This document shows, in pieces, positions 21,011-32,238 of a stretch of DNA of 47,756 bases (the first letter of the stretch is position 1; the number at the start of each line of letters is the position of its first letter). Below the pieces are notes generated by a model. The model made no database searches. It saw only the letters and a program-made list of their open reading frames with translations, and had not been told where the DNA came from. The stretch spans positions 1 through 47,756 of the forward strand of contig CAJXOL010000003.1 of assembly GCA_913057675.1 (NCBI GenBank). The letters run 5' to 3'. This DNA is from an uncultured Pseudomonadota bacterium (GTDB lineage: Bacteria > Pseudomonadota > Gammaproteobacteria > Burkholderiales > Eutrophovitaceae). The translations under genes were made by a program, and so were the position numbers.

Positions 21011-21085
21011 TACGAGTCCAAATTTCAACAATTGATCCTCTAAATTTTCCGCTAATTTTCTCCTTCCTCTTACTTATTCAACTCT
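21011..21085 (+). promoter_or_regulatory. C-rich, G-poor leader upstream of rho (candidate rut-like region)
   Basis: 75 nt directly before the rho ATG with 21 C and 4 G by hand count. Compatible with Rho autoregulation but not proven. Confidence 0.35.
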
Positions 21086-22345
21086 ATGCATCTATCTGAT
21101 TTAAAAGACCTCCACATTAGCGAGCTAATTGAAATGGCTATGGCTAACGAGGTTGAAAACGCTAATCGTCTGCGTAAACAAGACCTCATATTCGCCCTAC
21201 TAAAAGATCAAGCGAAAAAAGGAGAAAGCATTTCTGGTTCCGGCACCCTTGAGGTCCTTCCAGATGGTTTTGGTTTTCTGCGATCACCTGATACCTCCTA
21301 TCTAGCGGGCCCAGATGATATCTACATCAGCCCATCTCAGATAAGAAGATTCAATCTGCATACAGGAGATTCCGTTGACGGAGAAATCAGAACGCCAAAA
21401 GAGGGGGAGCGTTACTTGGCGCTCGTCAAAGTGGACAAAGTCAACGATGAAGTGCCAGAGAACAGTAAACACAAAACACTGTTTGAAAATCTAACACCTC
21501 TCTTTCCAACAGATAGACTGCAAATGGAAAGAGATATTAAATCCGATGAGAATTTGACGGGTCGAATTGTGGACATAATTGCCCCAGTTGGAAAAGGCCA
21601 AAGGGGCCTTCTCGTAGCCAGCCCAAAAAGCGGTAAAACAGTCATGCTCCAACATATTGCTCACTCAATTGCATCAAACTACCCGGACGTTTATCTCATT
21701 GTGCTACTCATTGACGAGCGACCAGAAGAGGTAACCGAAATGCAACGCTCAGTGCGCGGGGAAGTGGTGTCATCAACCTTTGATGAACCAGCAACACGGC
21801 ACGTGCAAGTGGCAGAAATGGTCATGGAAAAGGCCAAACGTCTCGTGGAAAGTAAAAAAGACGTTGTCATTCTTTTAGATTCAATCACCCGACTCGCTCG
21901 CGCGTACAACACGACTGCGCCGGCCTCAGGAAAAGTTTTGACCGGGGGGGTGGATGCCAATGCCCTTCAAAGACCGAAACGTTTTTTCGGGGCTGCCAGA
22001 AATATAGAGGAAGGCGGGTCACTTACCATTATCGCTACCGCACTTGTCGAGACAGGCTCTAGAATGGATGATGTTATCTATGAGGAATTTAAAGGCACAG
22101 GGAATATGGAGATTCATCTTGATCGTAGAATGGCCGAAAAACGGATCTACCCCTCTATTAATGTGAATCGCTCTGGAACCAGAAAAGAAGAGCTCTTGCT
22201 CGAGCCAGAAATATTACAGAAAGCGTGGATTCTCCGCAAACTGCTCTACCCTATGGATGAATTGGAAGCAACTGAATTCTTAACCGGAAAGATAAAAGCA
22301 ACTAAGAGTAACAATGAATTCTTCGACAGCATGAAAAAAGGGTAA
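21086..22345 (+). CDS. rho: Transcription termination factor Rho
   Basis: '[21 protein letters not shown]', '[19 protein letters not shown]', '[13 protein letters not shown]', '[19 protein letters not shown]'; 419 aa. Confidence 0.98.
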   Translation: MHLSDLKDLHISELIEMAMANEVENANRLRKQDLIFALLKDQAKKGESISGSGTLEVLPDGFGFLRSPDTSYLAGPDDIYISPSQIRRFNLHTGDSVDGEIRTPKEGERYLALVKVDKVNDEVPENSKHKTLFENLTPLFPTDRLQMERDIKSDENLTGRIVDIIAPVGKGQRGLLVASPKSGKTVMLQHIAHSIASNYPDVYLIVLLIDERPEEVTEMQRSVRGEVVSSTFDEPATRHVQVAEMVMEKAKRLVESKKDVVILLDSITRLARAYNTTAPASGKVLTGGVDANALQRPKRFFGAARNIEEGGSLTIIATALVETGSRMDDVIYEEFKGTGNMEIHLDRRMAEKRIYPSINVNRSGTRKEELLLEPEILQKAWILRKLLYPMDELEATEFLTGKIKATKSNNEFFDSMKKG

Positions 22346-22480
22346 GTCAAAATTACATGATTTATTGTAAAATTGTATATTTTCGGGGATAATCAAGGTC
22401 TGTTTGACTTACACGAACAACAAATTCAAGCAACATTTGGCGTAAATTTCGCCATATTATTTTTTTAGGGTTATTACAAA

Positions 22481-22702
22481 ATGAAAGCAGATATCCATCC
22501 AGGCTACGCCTCAGTCACAGTGACCTGCAGTTGCGGAGAGATTTTTCAGACTCGCTCGACAAGCAAAAAAGACATCTCCATCGAAGTTTGTTCTGTCTGC
22601 CACCCCTTCTATACAGGAAAACAAAAGATCGTAGATACGGCAGGAAGAGTTGAGAGATTCAAGAAAAAGTATGCAAATCTCGGGGTCAAAGCCGGAAAGT
22701 AA
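22481..22702 (+). CDS. rpmE: 50S ribosomal protein L31
   Basis: '[27 protein letters not shown]...[30 protein letters not shown]' (zinc-binding cysteine form). Confidence 0.98.
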   Translation: MKADIHPGYASVTVTCSCGEIFQTRSTSKKDISIEVCSVCHPFYTGKQKIVDTAGRVERFKKKYANLGVKAGK

Positions 22703-22725
22703 TCTGGATGATCTATGTACCATAT

Positions 22726-22752
22726 AAAAAGGCAGCCAAGGCTGCCTTTTTT
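22726..22752 (+). terminator. Rho-independent terminator after rpmE
   Basis: AAAAAGGCAGCC-AA-GGCTGCCTTTTTT: GC stem followed by U-tract, 24 bp after the rpmE stop. Confidence 0.93.
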
Positions 22753-22806
22753 AATTCGGAATATTTGTTCGCAATCTTTAGGGATACTTAATCGCAAAAA
22801 ATTACG

Positions 22807-24471
22807 ATGCTAAAACCAGGCTCTTACTTTAGGCACGAAAAAACTGCAGTCAGCATTACCAACAATCCGATGTTGCTGACCTCCCTGCTCTGCGTCGCTT
22901 GGACGATGTTCGGCCTTATTGGTCACGACCCTTGGAAATCAGAAGAAGCGTTACTCATTAGTCATCTATCCCAATTCACTAGCAGTGATTTCTGTCTCGA
23001 CCTATTAGCAATAAACGATGTAACGTTGGCTGGTCCGCTGTTCTATTTGATCGCGATTAATTTTATTGAGATCTGGAGCTCTGTACTCGCACCTCATGAT
23101 GCCGCTAGACTCACTCTTTCTGTTTGGCTGTTGTCTGCGATACTATTCACCGCCCTCACAGCTGGTGAATTATGGGGACGAACACAATCCTGGGTAGCCC
23201 CTTTGCTACTTATAGGTTCTGTCGGGCTCTTAGTTAAATCGCATCAGCTATCAGCAACTCCCGTACTTATTTCTGGGTTAGCAATCTTCTTTTATGGTCT
23301 CGCTAGCGCACCGCGACGATCGATTGTTGGCGGAGTATGGTTAGGACTAGGTGTCTCGATTATCCTCTTGGGCACCGCTTTTCAGAATGTGGCTATACCC
23401 ATTTTTACGATTTTTTTAATGTCACTCATCAACCTCAGATACCGTGGATTGAGATTTACAGCCTCTCTAGCAATTGCAGGTCTCATTGTCATCATGTCTG
23501 CGGGAATATGGCTAACTATTCTTAATCAAAGCGACCCTTCGTTTCCAGCACGCTGGGTAGCTCTTACTTGGTCGGGAGCAACAGATTCATTCAAGGTTCC
23601 CTCAATGCATGAACTCATTTATCAAACGTCTGCATTGCCATGGTTTACATGGCCCACTTGGATATTTTTGGTTTGGTCACTATGGGTTGAAGGACGAGAG
23701 GGGCTCAAACGTAAAGAACTGCAATTACCTATCGTGCTAGGGATAGCAATAACCTTAGTTTTAGTGTTCACAACCATAAATAAAGAATCTGGTCTAGGCC
23801 CAATCTTATTACCGTTTGCTTTAATTGGATCCATTGCCGCTAGCCGAATACCTAGAAGCGTTGGTACTGCACTTTATTGGTTTGCAATAATGGCCTCTGC
23901 ATTCTTCACCATAACAGCCTGGGTTTATTTTTCGGCTTCTCACTTCGGATTTCCACAAGAGTTATCCGAACACTTATTGGAATTATTACCTGGATATGAA
24001 TCTGAGAAGAGAGATATTGCCGTACTCCTTGCAGCGCTGCTTACTGCAACATGGTTTTTACTAATTTTTAATATCAAAAGACTACCCGAGCGCTCCATTT
24101 TGATTTGGGCAATGAATTTGACATTTGGCTGGATGCTGTCTGTCTTACTGCTTTTTCATTGGATTGACGAACGCAAGACGTACGCACCAATGGTTCATTC
24201 AATGATGCGACACATCGATCCAAATTACGACTGTATCATTGCGCAAGTAGGCCCTGCGCAAAGAGGCTTAATCCAATATTATGGAAGAATTGTGACCACC
24301 GATATTTATATAGAAAAAAATGGTCAAAGCTGTGACTACCTGATCTATCAAGACCATTCCGAAGCTGATAACCACATTGGATTACCTTGGTCCATGATTT
24401 GGGAAGGCGGCCGCGTGGGAGACCGAGCAGAACGCTATAGACTATACAAAAGAGAAATAGGTTTAGATTAG
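22807..24471 (+). CDS. ArnT-like glycosyltransferase (GT39/GT83-type membrane protein)
   Basis: Multiple transmembrane segments, N-terminal 'HDPWKSEEA' motif, typical of ArnT-like family. Confidence 0.75.
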   Translation: MLKPGSYFRHEKTAVSITNNPMLLTSLLCVAWTMFGLIGHDPWKSEEALLISHLSQFTSSDFCLDLLAINDVTLAGPLFYLIAINFIEIWSSVLAPHDAARLTLSVWLLSAILFTALTAGELWGRTQSWVAPLLLIGSVGLLVKSHQLSATPVLISGLAIFFYGLASAPRRSIVGGVWLGLGVSIILLGTAFQNVAIPIFTIFLMSLINLRYRGLRFTASLAIAGLIVIMSAGIWLTILNQSDPSFPARWVALTWSGATDSFKVPSMHELIYQTSALPWFTWPTWIFLVWSLWVEGREGLKRKELQLPIVLGIAITLVLVFTTINKESGLGPILLPFALIGSIAASRIPRSVGTALYWFAIMASAFFTITAWVYFSASHFGFPQELSEHLLELLPGYESEKRDIAVLLAALLTATWFLLIFNIKRLPERSILIWAMNLTFGWMLSVLLLFHWIDERKTYAPMVHSMMRHIDPNYDCIIAQVGPAQRGLIQYYGRIVTTDIYIEKNGQSCDYLIYQDHSEADNHIGLPWSMIWEGGRVGDRAERYRLYKREIGLD

Positions 24472-25352
24472 TGAAAAACACTGTACAAAGATTTTTGTTT
24501 GAATTCTCCGATATACGTGGGGAAATTGTAAGCCTCGATAGTTCTTGGGAAAGTGTATTAACGCGCAGAGACTATCCACCTTCAGTCAGAAAATTGCTGG
24601 GGGAAATTACTGCGGCCACAACCTTACTATCTGCAACAATAAAATTTGACGGGACCTTATCGATCCAGTTCAAAGGCCAATCTGCATTGCTATTGTTACT
24701 AGCAGAGACCACAGGTATATCCAGCTTTAGATCGACCGCAAAGTGGCGAGATAACGATGAACTTGGAGATTCAAATGTGAATCTTCTATCACAAGGAACG
24801 CTCGCAGTAACCCTTACACCAAAAAAATCAGGGCAAGCCTACCAGGGCCTTGTAGATGTTCACAGCGACTCCATTCAGAAATCTTTAGAAGACTACATGC
24901 AACAGTCTGAGCAATTGACTACGCGACTATGGCTTGCATCAAACGACCAAAAGGCTACTGGCATTTTGCTGCAAAAGTTACCCACGGAACGCCATGAGGC
25001 TTCAGACGATTGGCATAGGATCACGACTCTCGCGGCTACAGTTACAAACGAAGAATTATTAACTCTAGACTTTGAAACAATACTCAAGAGATTATTTCAC
25101 GAGGAAACCATTCGAGTGTTTGATGAAAATTCTGTTAATTTTTCTTGCTCATGCTCAGAAAATAGAACTGATGGCATGCTTCAATCCCTCGGGGAGTTAG
25201 AAGTAAGAATTATTTTAAGTGAAGAAGGCAATGTGAACATTACTTGTGAGTTCTGCGGAAAAAATTATATTTATTCGCCTTCTGGGATTGATCGAATATT
25301 TTCCTATGAATCTCGAGAGTCCACGCAAGAGACCAATGGCTCTATCAACTGA
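24471..25352 (+). CDS. hslO: Redox-regulated chaperone Hsp33
   Basis: C-terminal zinc motif 'FSCSCSENRTDGML...ITCEFCGKNY' (CxC + CxxC); GTG start overlaps the previous stop by 1 nt. Confidence 0.93.
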   Translation: MKNTVQRFLFEFSDIRGEIVSLDSSWESVLTRRDYPPSVRKLLGEITAATTLLSATIKFDGTLSIQFKGQSALLLLLAETTGISSFRSTAKWRDNDELGDSNVNLLSQGTLAVTLTPKKSGQAYQGLVDVHSDSIQKSLEDYMQQSEQLTTRLWLASNDQKATGILLQKLPTERHEASDDWHRITTLAATVTNEELLTLDFETILKRLFHEETIRVFDENSVNFSCSCSENRTDGMLQSLGELEVRIILSEEGNVNITCEFCGKNYIYSPSGIDRIFSYESRESTQETNGSIN

Positions 25353-25393
25353 TAGACCTTATACCTCAATTCTTAACCACCTGATGCTACGTC

Positions 25394-25789
25394 ATGACTG
25401 ATGTAAAACAAGTTCGATTAGATAAGTGGCTCTGGGCTGCACGTTTCTACAAAACCCGAGCTCTCGCCGCTAATGCAGTAACCAACGGACGAGTTAAGGT
25501 CAATGGCGCGAAAACTAAACCCTCAAAAAAACTTAGCGTAGAAGATCAAATTAATATCCAATTGAGTTCAATTTCATGGGATATACAAGTCAAAGAACTC
25601 TCCTGTCAGCGCGTTTCAGCTGATTTGGCTAAACACTTTTATGAAGAATCAGCTGAAAGTAAAAGTCAAAGAAACACGATAACCGAAGCACTCAACGCGG
25701 AAAAAAAGCTGCAAACTCCGAAGTACGGAAATCGACCGACTAAAAGAGGCCGTCAACAAATCATCCGTTTCAAGCAAAACGACGGTTAA
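25394..25789 (+). CDS. hslR: S4-domain heat shock protein 15
   Basis: 'VRLDKWLWAARFYKTRALAANAVTNGRVKVNGAKTKPSKKL' S4 RNA-binding domain. Confidence 0.9.
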   Translation: MTDVKQVRLDKWLWAARFYKTRALAANAVTNGRVKVNGAKTKPSKKLSVEDQINIQLSSISWDIQVKELSCQRVSADLAKHFYEESAESKSQRNTITEALNAEKKLQTPKYGNRPTKRGRQQIIRFKQNDG

Positions 25790-25976
25790 AAAAATGGTAC
25801 ATATAACGACAATTAGAAAAAATAAACTAAAGTATTTATACTTATAAAAAAATTTATGCGACGCACCTTTTTGGTCAGATCAAGGTATAAGCACCAAGAT
25901 TAGAGGGACAGAAATCTGCGGACGTAAGTTTTGTGCTGACGCTGCCGAGAACAAAAAATTTCATAAGGGAAAGAAA

Positions 25977-27164
25977 ATGATAGATGAGCGAGAAGTCGTG
26001 GTTGTATCTGGAGTTCGGACAGCAATCGGAGACTACGGTGGATCTCTAAAAGATTTTTCGCCAACAGATCTAGCCGCGAAATGTATCGAAGAGGCTCTCA
26101 CAAGAGCGAAAATCGAACCCCAAGATGTTGGGCATGTAGTGTTTGGAAATGTAATTCATACCGAACCCAAAGATATGTACTTTGCGCGGGTAGCGAGTAT
26201 GAATGGTGGAATTCCAAAAGAAGTGCCAGCTCTGACCTTAAATAGATTGTGTGGCAGTGGACTACAAGCCATCGTGACAGCAGCACAAATGATCAAATTA
26301 GGCGATACAAATATTGCAGTAGCCGGCGGAGGTGAATCTATGAGTCGATCCAATTACTGGCTACCGACTGCTAGATGGGGATCAAAAATGGGAGACCAGG
26401 CAATCATTGACTCTATGGTTGGTGCGCTCTCGGACCCTTTTGAAGGTATGCATATGGGGGTCACTGCTGAAAATGTAGCCTCCGAGTATGAATTAAGTCG
26501 CGATACCCAAGATGCCTTTGCACTGGAGTCTCATCAAAGAGCTACTAGAGCCATCAAAAACGGATGGTTTAAGGATCAAATACTCCCTATCGAAGTCAAA
26601 GACGGAAGATCCACTCGAATTTTTGACACAGACGAACATGTTCGTGAGGATGTTTCATTGGCCAGTCTTGCTAAGTTACGTACGGTGTTTAAAAAAGACG
26701 GGACAGTAACCGCAGGAAATGCCTCAGGTATTAATGATGGTGCAGCTGTTCTTGTTCTCATGGAGAAAAAGGAAGCTGAGTTAAGAGGAATCAAGCCTTT
26801 AGCTCAATTGGTCAGTTACGGACACGCCGGTGTGGACCCCAGAGTCATGGGGTTAGGCCCTATACCAGCCGTTAAAAGCGCGCTAGAAAAAGCGAACCTA
26901 GATATAAGTGATATTGATATTGTCGAATCCAATGAAGCCTTCGCCGCTCAAGCGTGTGCAGTTTCTCAAAGCTTAAATTTTGACCCAAGCAAAACCAATC
27001 CGAACGGAGGTGCCGTTGCTATGGGACATCCGGTAGGTGCCACGGGCGCAATCATTACAATTAAAGCCCTCTACGAACTCAACCGAACTCAAGGACAACA
27101 CGCGCTCGTGACTATGTGTATTGGGGGTGGCCAAGGAATCGCTGCTGTATTTAAAAGTGTATAA
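25977..27164 (+). CDS. Thiolase (acetyl-CoA C-acetyltransferase)
   Basis: 'LNRLCGSGLQAIV', 'NPNGGAVAMGHPVGATGA', 'MCIGGGQGIAAVF'. Confidence 0.95.
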   Translation: MIDEREVVVVSGVRTAIGDYGGSLKDFSPTDLAAKCIEEALTRAKIEPQDVGHVVFGNVIHTEPKDMYFARVASMNGGIPKEVPALTLNRLCGSGLQAIVTAAQMIKLGDTNIAVAGGGESMSRSNYWLPTARWGSKMGDQAIIDSMVGALSDPFEGMHMGVTAENVASEYELSRDTQDAFALESHQRATRAIKNGWFKDQILPIEVKDGRSTRIFDTDEHVREDVSLASLAKLRTVFKKDGTVTAGNASGINDGAAVLVLMEKKEAELRGIKPLAQLVSYGHAGVDPRVMGLGPIPAVKSALEKANLDISDIDIVESNEAFAAQACAVSQSLNFDPSKTNPNGGAVAMGHPVGATGAIITIKALYELNRTQGQHALVTMCIGGGQGIAAVFKSV

Positions 27165-27436
27165 ACGTCAAATAAATCTTAATAATAAATGCAGCAAACT
27201 GTGAATGCTGCTGCAACTCCTTTAACTAAGACCACTGTCTCCAAAATATACAAGTAAAAGGCTCCAAACTTACGTCTCGGCATCGAGCCTCAATTACCGT
27301 TAATAGCGTTTTTTTCAATTTGACGCATGACCCAGCCAACATTATTATGCAACATTAAGATGGGTTTTTAACGCGGCTTTCATAACAATCTAATCCCGTC
27401 GTGCACTGTGAACGGAGCGAATATCCTCTTTGCCAT

Positions 27437-29050
27437 ATGCCTAGAATTTTTAATACAGAAACATGGAAAGCACTCGAGAAATGTGGTCAGGACCCGAACC
27501 TGGAAACGATTGGAGAACTCTTTAATAAAGACGTCAGCCGGCCCGAAAAATTCTCACTCGAACTCGACGGACTCTATCTCGATTATTCTCGAAATCAAAT
27601 TAGCGAGAAAACTAAAGATTTACTTTTAAGCATTTGCGATCATGCGCACTTAAAGGATCAGATCACAGCTATGTTTTCGGGAAAAAGAATCAACACTTCG
27701 GAAAATAGAGCCGCATTGCATACTGCTCTTAGATCTAACGGTAAAGAGTATCCCAAGGGACCACCCAAGGAAATAAGAACATCCACCAATGACAACTTAG
27801 AGCAGATGCGCATGCTGTCTCATAAATTTAGAGATGGTAAGCTCGTTGGCTCTACGGGACAAAAGATCAACGCCGTCATTAATATTGGCATTGGCGGCTC
27901 AGACTTAGGACCCAAATTAGTATATTCAGCTCTGAAGAACCACGACCATCCACTCGTCTTATTCGTATCTAATATTGACGAATCAGATTTAACTGGAAAA
28001 CTGAAAGATGTGAACCCAGCTAAGACGTTATTCGTAATAGCTTCTAAAACCTTCACAACAGCAGAAACAATTACAAATGCCAAGAAGGCGCTATCGTGGC
28101 TTACGCGAACATTAAACGTTGATGAAAAAAATGCAATTGAACATCATTTTGTAGCAACTACGGCAAACCCATCTGTGGCAGAAAAGTTCGGGATCAAGAC
28201 GGAAAATATTTTTCAGTTCTGGGATTGGGTTGGTGGTCGCTACTCCCTGTGGTCTGCAGTTGGTTTACCAATTGCACTGGGTCTTGGATTTGAGACGTTT
28301 GAAGTGCTTCTTCGAGGCGCCGAAGACATGGACGTACACTTTAGCACTGCTCCCGCTGCACTTAACTTACCAATCATGCTCGCACTAGTTGGCATTTGGC
28401 ACGTTAACTTCAGAAACTACTGCGCGCACGCAATACTCCCTTACACCGAGCGTCTTTCATTATTTCCCGAGTACCTGCAGCAACTAGAGATGGAGAGCAA
28501 CGGTAAAATGGTTGATCGATCCGAGTCTCAGATAAGCCACACCACCGCCCCAATCATTTGGGGCTCCAGAGGGACAAATTTCCAGCATAGCTTCGCGCAG
28601 CACTTGCACCAAAGCCCGATCGTGACCCCTTGCGACTTTATTGCGGTCGCAGCTGACAACAAAAACCATCAAAGCGTCAAACCATTGCTCGCCAACTGCC
28701 TCGCGCAGATCGAAGCCTTAGCCTTTGGAAATCAAGATCCAATGAAGTCGAATGGACAAACAAAACCTTCACAAATCATTGAGGGAAATCGCCCCTCCAA
28801 TGTAATCATATTGGATAAATTAAATGCAAGGACATTGGGCAGCATGCTAGCTTTATACGAACATAAAGTATTTGTTCAAGGGGTCATCTGGAACATCAAC
28901 TCTTTCGACCAATGGGGTGTTGAACTTGGAAAATCACTCGCAAAAAGAATTGAAAAAGAGTTAGAGTCAGGTGATAACTCCGAAAACACACTTAAATCCA
29001 GCGCCAATCTCATAGAGCGTATTAACACTCAAAAACAGAGATCTAGCTAA
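27437..29050 (+). CDS. pgi: Glucose-6-phosphate isomerase
   Basis: '[13 protein letters not shown]', '[21 protein letters not shown]', '[11 protein letters not shown]'. ATG at 27437 ([10 protein letters not shown]) preferred. Confidence 0.97.
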   Translation: MPRIFNTETWKALEKCGQDPNLETIGELFNKDVSRPEKFSLELDGLYLDYSRNQISEKTKDLLLSICDHAHLKDQITAMFSGKRINTSENRAALHTALRSNGKEYPKGPPKEIRTSTNDNLEQMRMLSHKFRDGKLVGSTGQKINAVINIGIGGSDLGPKLVYSALKNHDHPLVLFVSNIDESDLTGKLKDVNPAKTLFVIASKTFTTAETITNAKKALSWLTRTLNVDEKNAIEHHFVATTANPSVAEKFGIKTENIFQFWDWVGGRYSLWSAVGLPIALGLGFETFEVLLRGAEDMDVHFSTAPAALNLPIMLALVGIWHVNFRNYCAHAILPYTERLSLFPEYLQQLEMESNGKMVDRSESQISHTTAPIIWGSRGTNFQHSFAQHLHQSPIVTPCDFIAVAADNKNHQSVKPLLANCLAQIEALAFGNQDPMKSNGQTKPSQIIEGNRPSNVIILDKLNARTLGSMLALYEHKVFVQGVIWNINSFDQWGVELGKSLAKRIEKELESGDNSENTLKSSANLIERINTQKQRSS

Positions 29051-29588
29051 CGATAAAGTGTTCTCGATAATATTTCAGCTCATCAATTGACTCTTCTACA
29101 TCTGCTAGCGCTTCATGCTTCCCATGCTTCACTAGTCCCTTAATTGTCTCCGGCTTCCAACGCTTAGCCAGCTCTTTCAAAGTAGACACATCTAGATTTC
29201 TATAATGGAAATAAGATTCCAATTTCGGCATCCATTTGGCCATGAAACGCCTATCCTGACAGATTGAATTACCGCACATAGGAGACGTATTAGGAGGCAC
29301 GAACCGCTTTAAGTACTCAAGCGCTGATTGCTCTATCTCACTTTCATCGGTCGCGGACATCTTGACACGCTCAATAAGACCACTTTTCCCATGAGTTCCC
29401 TTATTCCAATCATCCATTCCGTCAAGAATATCCTCAGCTTGATGAACAACCCAAACCCCACCCTCATCCAAAACATTCAGTTCGGAATCAGTAATGACGA
29501 TCGCCAACTCGATAATACGATCGCGTTCCGGAAGAAGTCCCGTCATCTCCATATCAAGCCAAATTAAATTTTCAGTACTTTGAGGCAT
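29043..29588 (-). CDS. orn: Oligoribonuclease
   Basis: '[27 protein letters not shown]', '[12 protein letters not shown]', '[19 protein letters not shown]'. Confidence 0.97.
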   Translation of the reverse strand: MPQSTENLIWLDMEMTGLLPERDRIIELAIVITDSELNVLDEGGVWVVHQAEDILDGMDDWNKGTHGKSGLIERVKMSATDESEIEQSALEYLKRFVPPNTSPMCGNSICQDRRFMAKWMPKLESYFHYRNLDVSTLKELAKRWKPETIKGLVKHGKHEALADVEESIDELKYYREHFIVS

Positions 29589-29662
29589 AATGTGATTATA
29601 ACTATCATTGTCTGTAACGTTATTTTATAAACTTCTTACTATCTAAAACTAGTCGCCTAATT

Positions 29663-30916
29663 ATGATGAACAATGCATTTTCTTATATTTTTCTGCTCTT
29701 CGTATTATCGTCAGTAAGCATAAAAATTTGGCTCTCTATGCGCCAAATTAAAGCCGTTAAATCACACCAAGATCGCGTGCCAACAGCCTTCACTGCAGAC
29801 ATTTCTCTGGAATCCCATAAAAAGGCTGCGAACTATACCGAAGCTAAAATGAAGCTGTCGAATGTTGCTACCCTAGTGGATGCAACTTTGCTTCTTGCTT
29901 TGACATTCGGAGGCATACTGAATTGGCTGCATGCCTTCTCGTCGACCGCCGCATCAGGAACCATCCTTTCAGGATTGGTTTTTTTTGGGCTCCTAGGTCT
30001 ATTTATATCTCTGGTCCAATTACCCATCGATTTATACAAGACATTCATCCTGGAAGAAAAATTCGGCTTCAATAAGATGTCTTTTTCATTATTTTTTAAA
30101 GATCTCATGATTGGCCTCATAGTCTCAGCGGTTATTGGCTCAATATTCATAGCAGGACTGCTTTGGGTCATGGAGACAGCAGGGGTTAACTGGTGGTGGT
30201 ATGCCTGGCTACTTGCTATCATGTTCTGGTTCTTCATCCAGTACATCTCTCCAACTGTCTTAGCACCAATGTTCAATAAATTTTCGCCCTTAAATAACGA
30301 TAAACTAAAAGAACGTATTGAGGGCTTACTAAAGAAATGCGGCTTTCAATCTAGCGGGTTATTTGTAATGGATGGCAGTCGCAGAAGCAGCCACGGAAAT
30401 GCGTACTTCACTGGATTTGGAAAATCCAAAAGAATCGTATTTTTTGATACGCTCATTAATAAGCATAGTCCGGACGAAATTGAAGCTGTGTTAGCACACG
30501 AGTTAGGACACTTCAAGTTGAAACATGTATTTAAATTAACATGCTTCTTAGTTCTGGTTAGTCTGATATTCTTTGCATTACTTGGTGCACTTCAACAGTC
30601 AGCCTTTATCCACGAAGCGCTGAACCTGAATGCGTTCGGCTCATCCTCTTTGCTGTTAGCTGCTTTTTATTTTGGCCTACCGCCATTTTTGTTTTTATTC
30701 AGACCATTATTTACTGCCTACCTCAGAAAAAATGAATTTGAAGCCGATGCGTATGCAGCTCAGCAGGCCCCCGCAAAAGAGCTGATTAAGGCGCTTATAA
30801 AACTCTACAAAGATAACTCTTCGACATTGACGCCAGATAAATTATACTCGGCGTTTTATGACTCACACCCTCCAGCTTCAGCACGAATTACGAGACTTGA
30901 AGCGTCCATTAATTAA
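29663..30916 (+). CDS. M48 family zinc metallopeptidase (Ste24-like)
   Basis: 'AVLAHELGHFKLKH' (HExxH), multiple TM segments, 'NEFEADAYAAQ'. Confidence 0.94.
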   Translation: MMNNAFSYIFLLFVLSSVSIKIWLSMRQIKAVKSHQDRVPTAFTADISLESHKKAANYTEAKMKLSNVATLVDATLLLALTFGGILNWLHAFSSTAASGTILSGLVFFGLLGLFISLVQLPIDLYKTFILEEKFGFNKMSFSLFFKDLMIGLIVSAVIGSIFIAGLLWVMETAGVNWWWYAWLLAIMFWFFIQYISPTVLAPMFNKFSPLNNDKLKERIEGLLKKCGFQSSGLFVMDGSRRSSHGNAYFTGFGKSKRIVFFDTLINKHSPDEIEAVLAHELGHFKLKHVFKLTCFLVLVSLIFFALLGALQQSAFIHEALNLNAFGSSSLLLAAFYFGLPPFLFLFRPLFTAYLRKNEFEADAYAAQQAPAKELIKALIKLYKDNSSTLTPDKLYSAFYDSHPPASARITRLEASIN

Positions 30917-30935
30917 TTGAGAAAAAACTTAAAAA

Positions 30936-31280
30936 TTGACAAATAAAATCATCGAAAACCTTGTTAGGCAGAAATGTACGCCTTGCGAAGGTGGCATAGA
31001 TCCTATTCCTGAAACGCAAATTCATCTCATGCTTAACGGGATGCCTGGATGGGATTACGCTGAAGGTCATATCAGTAAAAAATATACATTTAAGAATCAT
31101 TATCAGACAGTTGCATTCGCCAATGCGGTAGCGTGGATTTCTCATCGCGAAGATCATCATCCGGATGTTTCAGTCGGGTACAACACGTGCAATGTGAGCT
31201 ACACAACTCATGCGATTAATGGACTCAGCCAAAATGATTTTATTTGTGGGGCTAAAGTCGACCACCTCTTTGACTTATAA
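30936..31280 (+). CDS. phhB: Pterin-4a-carbinolamine dehydratase
   Basis: '[54 protein letters not shown]'; TTG start. Confidence 0.92.
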   Translation: MTNKIIENLVRQKCTPCEGGIDPIPETQIHLMLNGMPGWDYAEGHISKKYTFKNHYQTVAFANAVAWISHREDHHPDVSVGYNTCNVSYTTHAINGLSQNDFICGAKVDHLFDL

Positions 31281-31328
31281 AATCACTCACAATATTGCTG
31301 CCGTATCAAAAGCGATGAAACTGTTCGT

Positions 31329-32207
31329 TTGAATACTGAGTCGCCAACACAAAAAGGTACAATCATATCGGCTCACGGAAGACATTACTCCGTGGAACTC
31401 AATGATGGACTAATCATCATGGCTTATCCTCGAGGCAGGTCAACAAAATACGCCTGCGGAGATGAATGCGTCCTGAACGTGAACGGCTCAGAGGGGAGAA
31501 TTCTCACCATTGAGCAACGTTCTTCTATTTTTTGGCGATCCGATACCTTTAAACAAAAGCTAATCGCAGCAAACATCACGATGATTATATTGGTAGTGGC
31601 GACCGACCTGCCCATTAATTACTCTCTGATCACACGATGCTTAGTTGCCGCAGAAGAACAACGCATCACCGTAAGGATACTGGTCAACAAATCGGACTTA
31701 GGCGAAAACACCTCATCAAGCAACTTCATCGAGCAATACACGAATCTCGGATATAGTCCCATTGCTGTCTCCGCAATCACCGACACACAGGCTATCAGAG
31801 AAATAATTAAGGATCAAAGAATAGTACTTGTCGGCCAATCTGGAGTTGGTAAAACAACAATCGTCAACAACATGATCAGTGCGGTAAACGCTAAAACGGC
31901 GGCCATATCTAGCAAGCTAAGAACAGGAAGGCATACAACGACTCATGCCCAACTATATCGGCTAGACGATTCAACATCATTAATCGACTGTCCTGGATTG
32001 CAGTCATTCGGACTAAAACATATTAACCCACAGCACCTGGCTGATTATTTTACTGAATTCCGTAATTACCTGAGTCAGTGCCAGTTTGCCAACTGCACAC
32101 ACACTGTGGAACCGAACTGCCATGTGATTAATGCAGTTAAGGATAAGCTTATCCGCACCACCAGATGGGAACAATACAAAACGATACGGGCAGAAATAAC
32201 CGGCTAG
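31329..32207 (+). CDS. rsgA: Ribosome small subunit-dependent GTPase A
   Basis: Circularly permuted GTPase: 'VNKSDLG' before 'LVGQSGVGKTTIVNNM', 'LIDCPGLQSFGL', C-terminal zinc motif 'CQFANCTHTVEPNCHV'. TTG start. Confidence 0.95.
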   Translation: MNTESPTQKGTIISAHGRHYSVELNDGLIIMAYPRGRSTKYACGDECVLNVNGSEGRILTIEQRSSIFWRSDTFKQKLIAANITMIILVVATDLPINYSLITRCLVAAEEQRITVRILVNKSDLGENTSSSNFIEQYTNLGYSPIAVSAITDTQAIREIIKDQRIVLVGQSGVGKTTIVNNMISAVNAKTAAISSKLRTGRHTTTHAQLYRLDDSTSLIDCPGLQSFGLKHINPQHLADYFTEFRNYLSQCQFANCTHTVEPNCHVINAVKDKLIRTTRWEQYKTIRAEITG

Positions 32208-32238
32208 TCAATAACGGAAAAATGTCTACTCAACTCCA

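Noticed and set aside
27191-27211. GCAGCA/TGCTGC inverted repeat after the thiolase gene as a terminator
   Set aside because: Only 6-bp arms, 9-nt loop and no T-tract; too weak to call.
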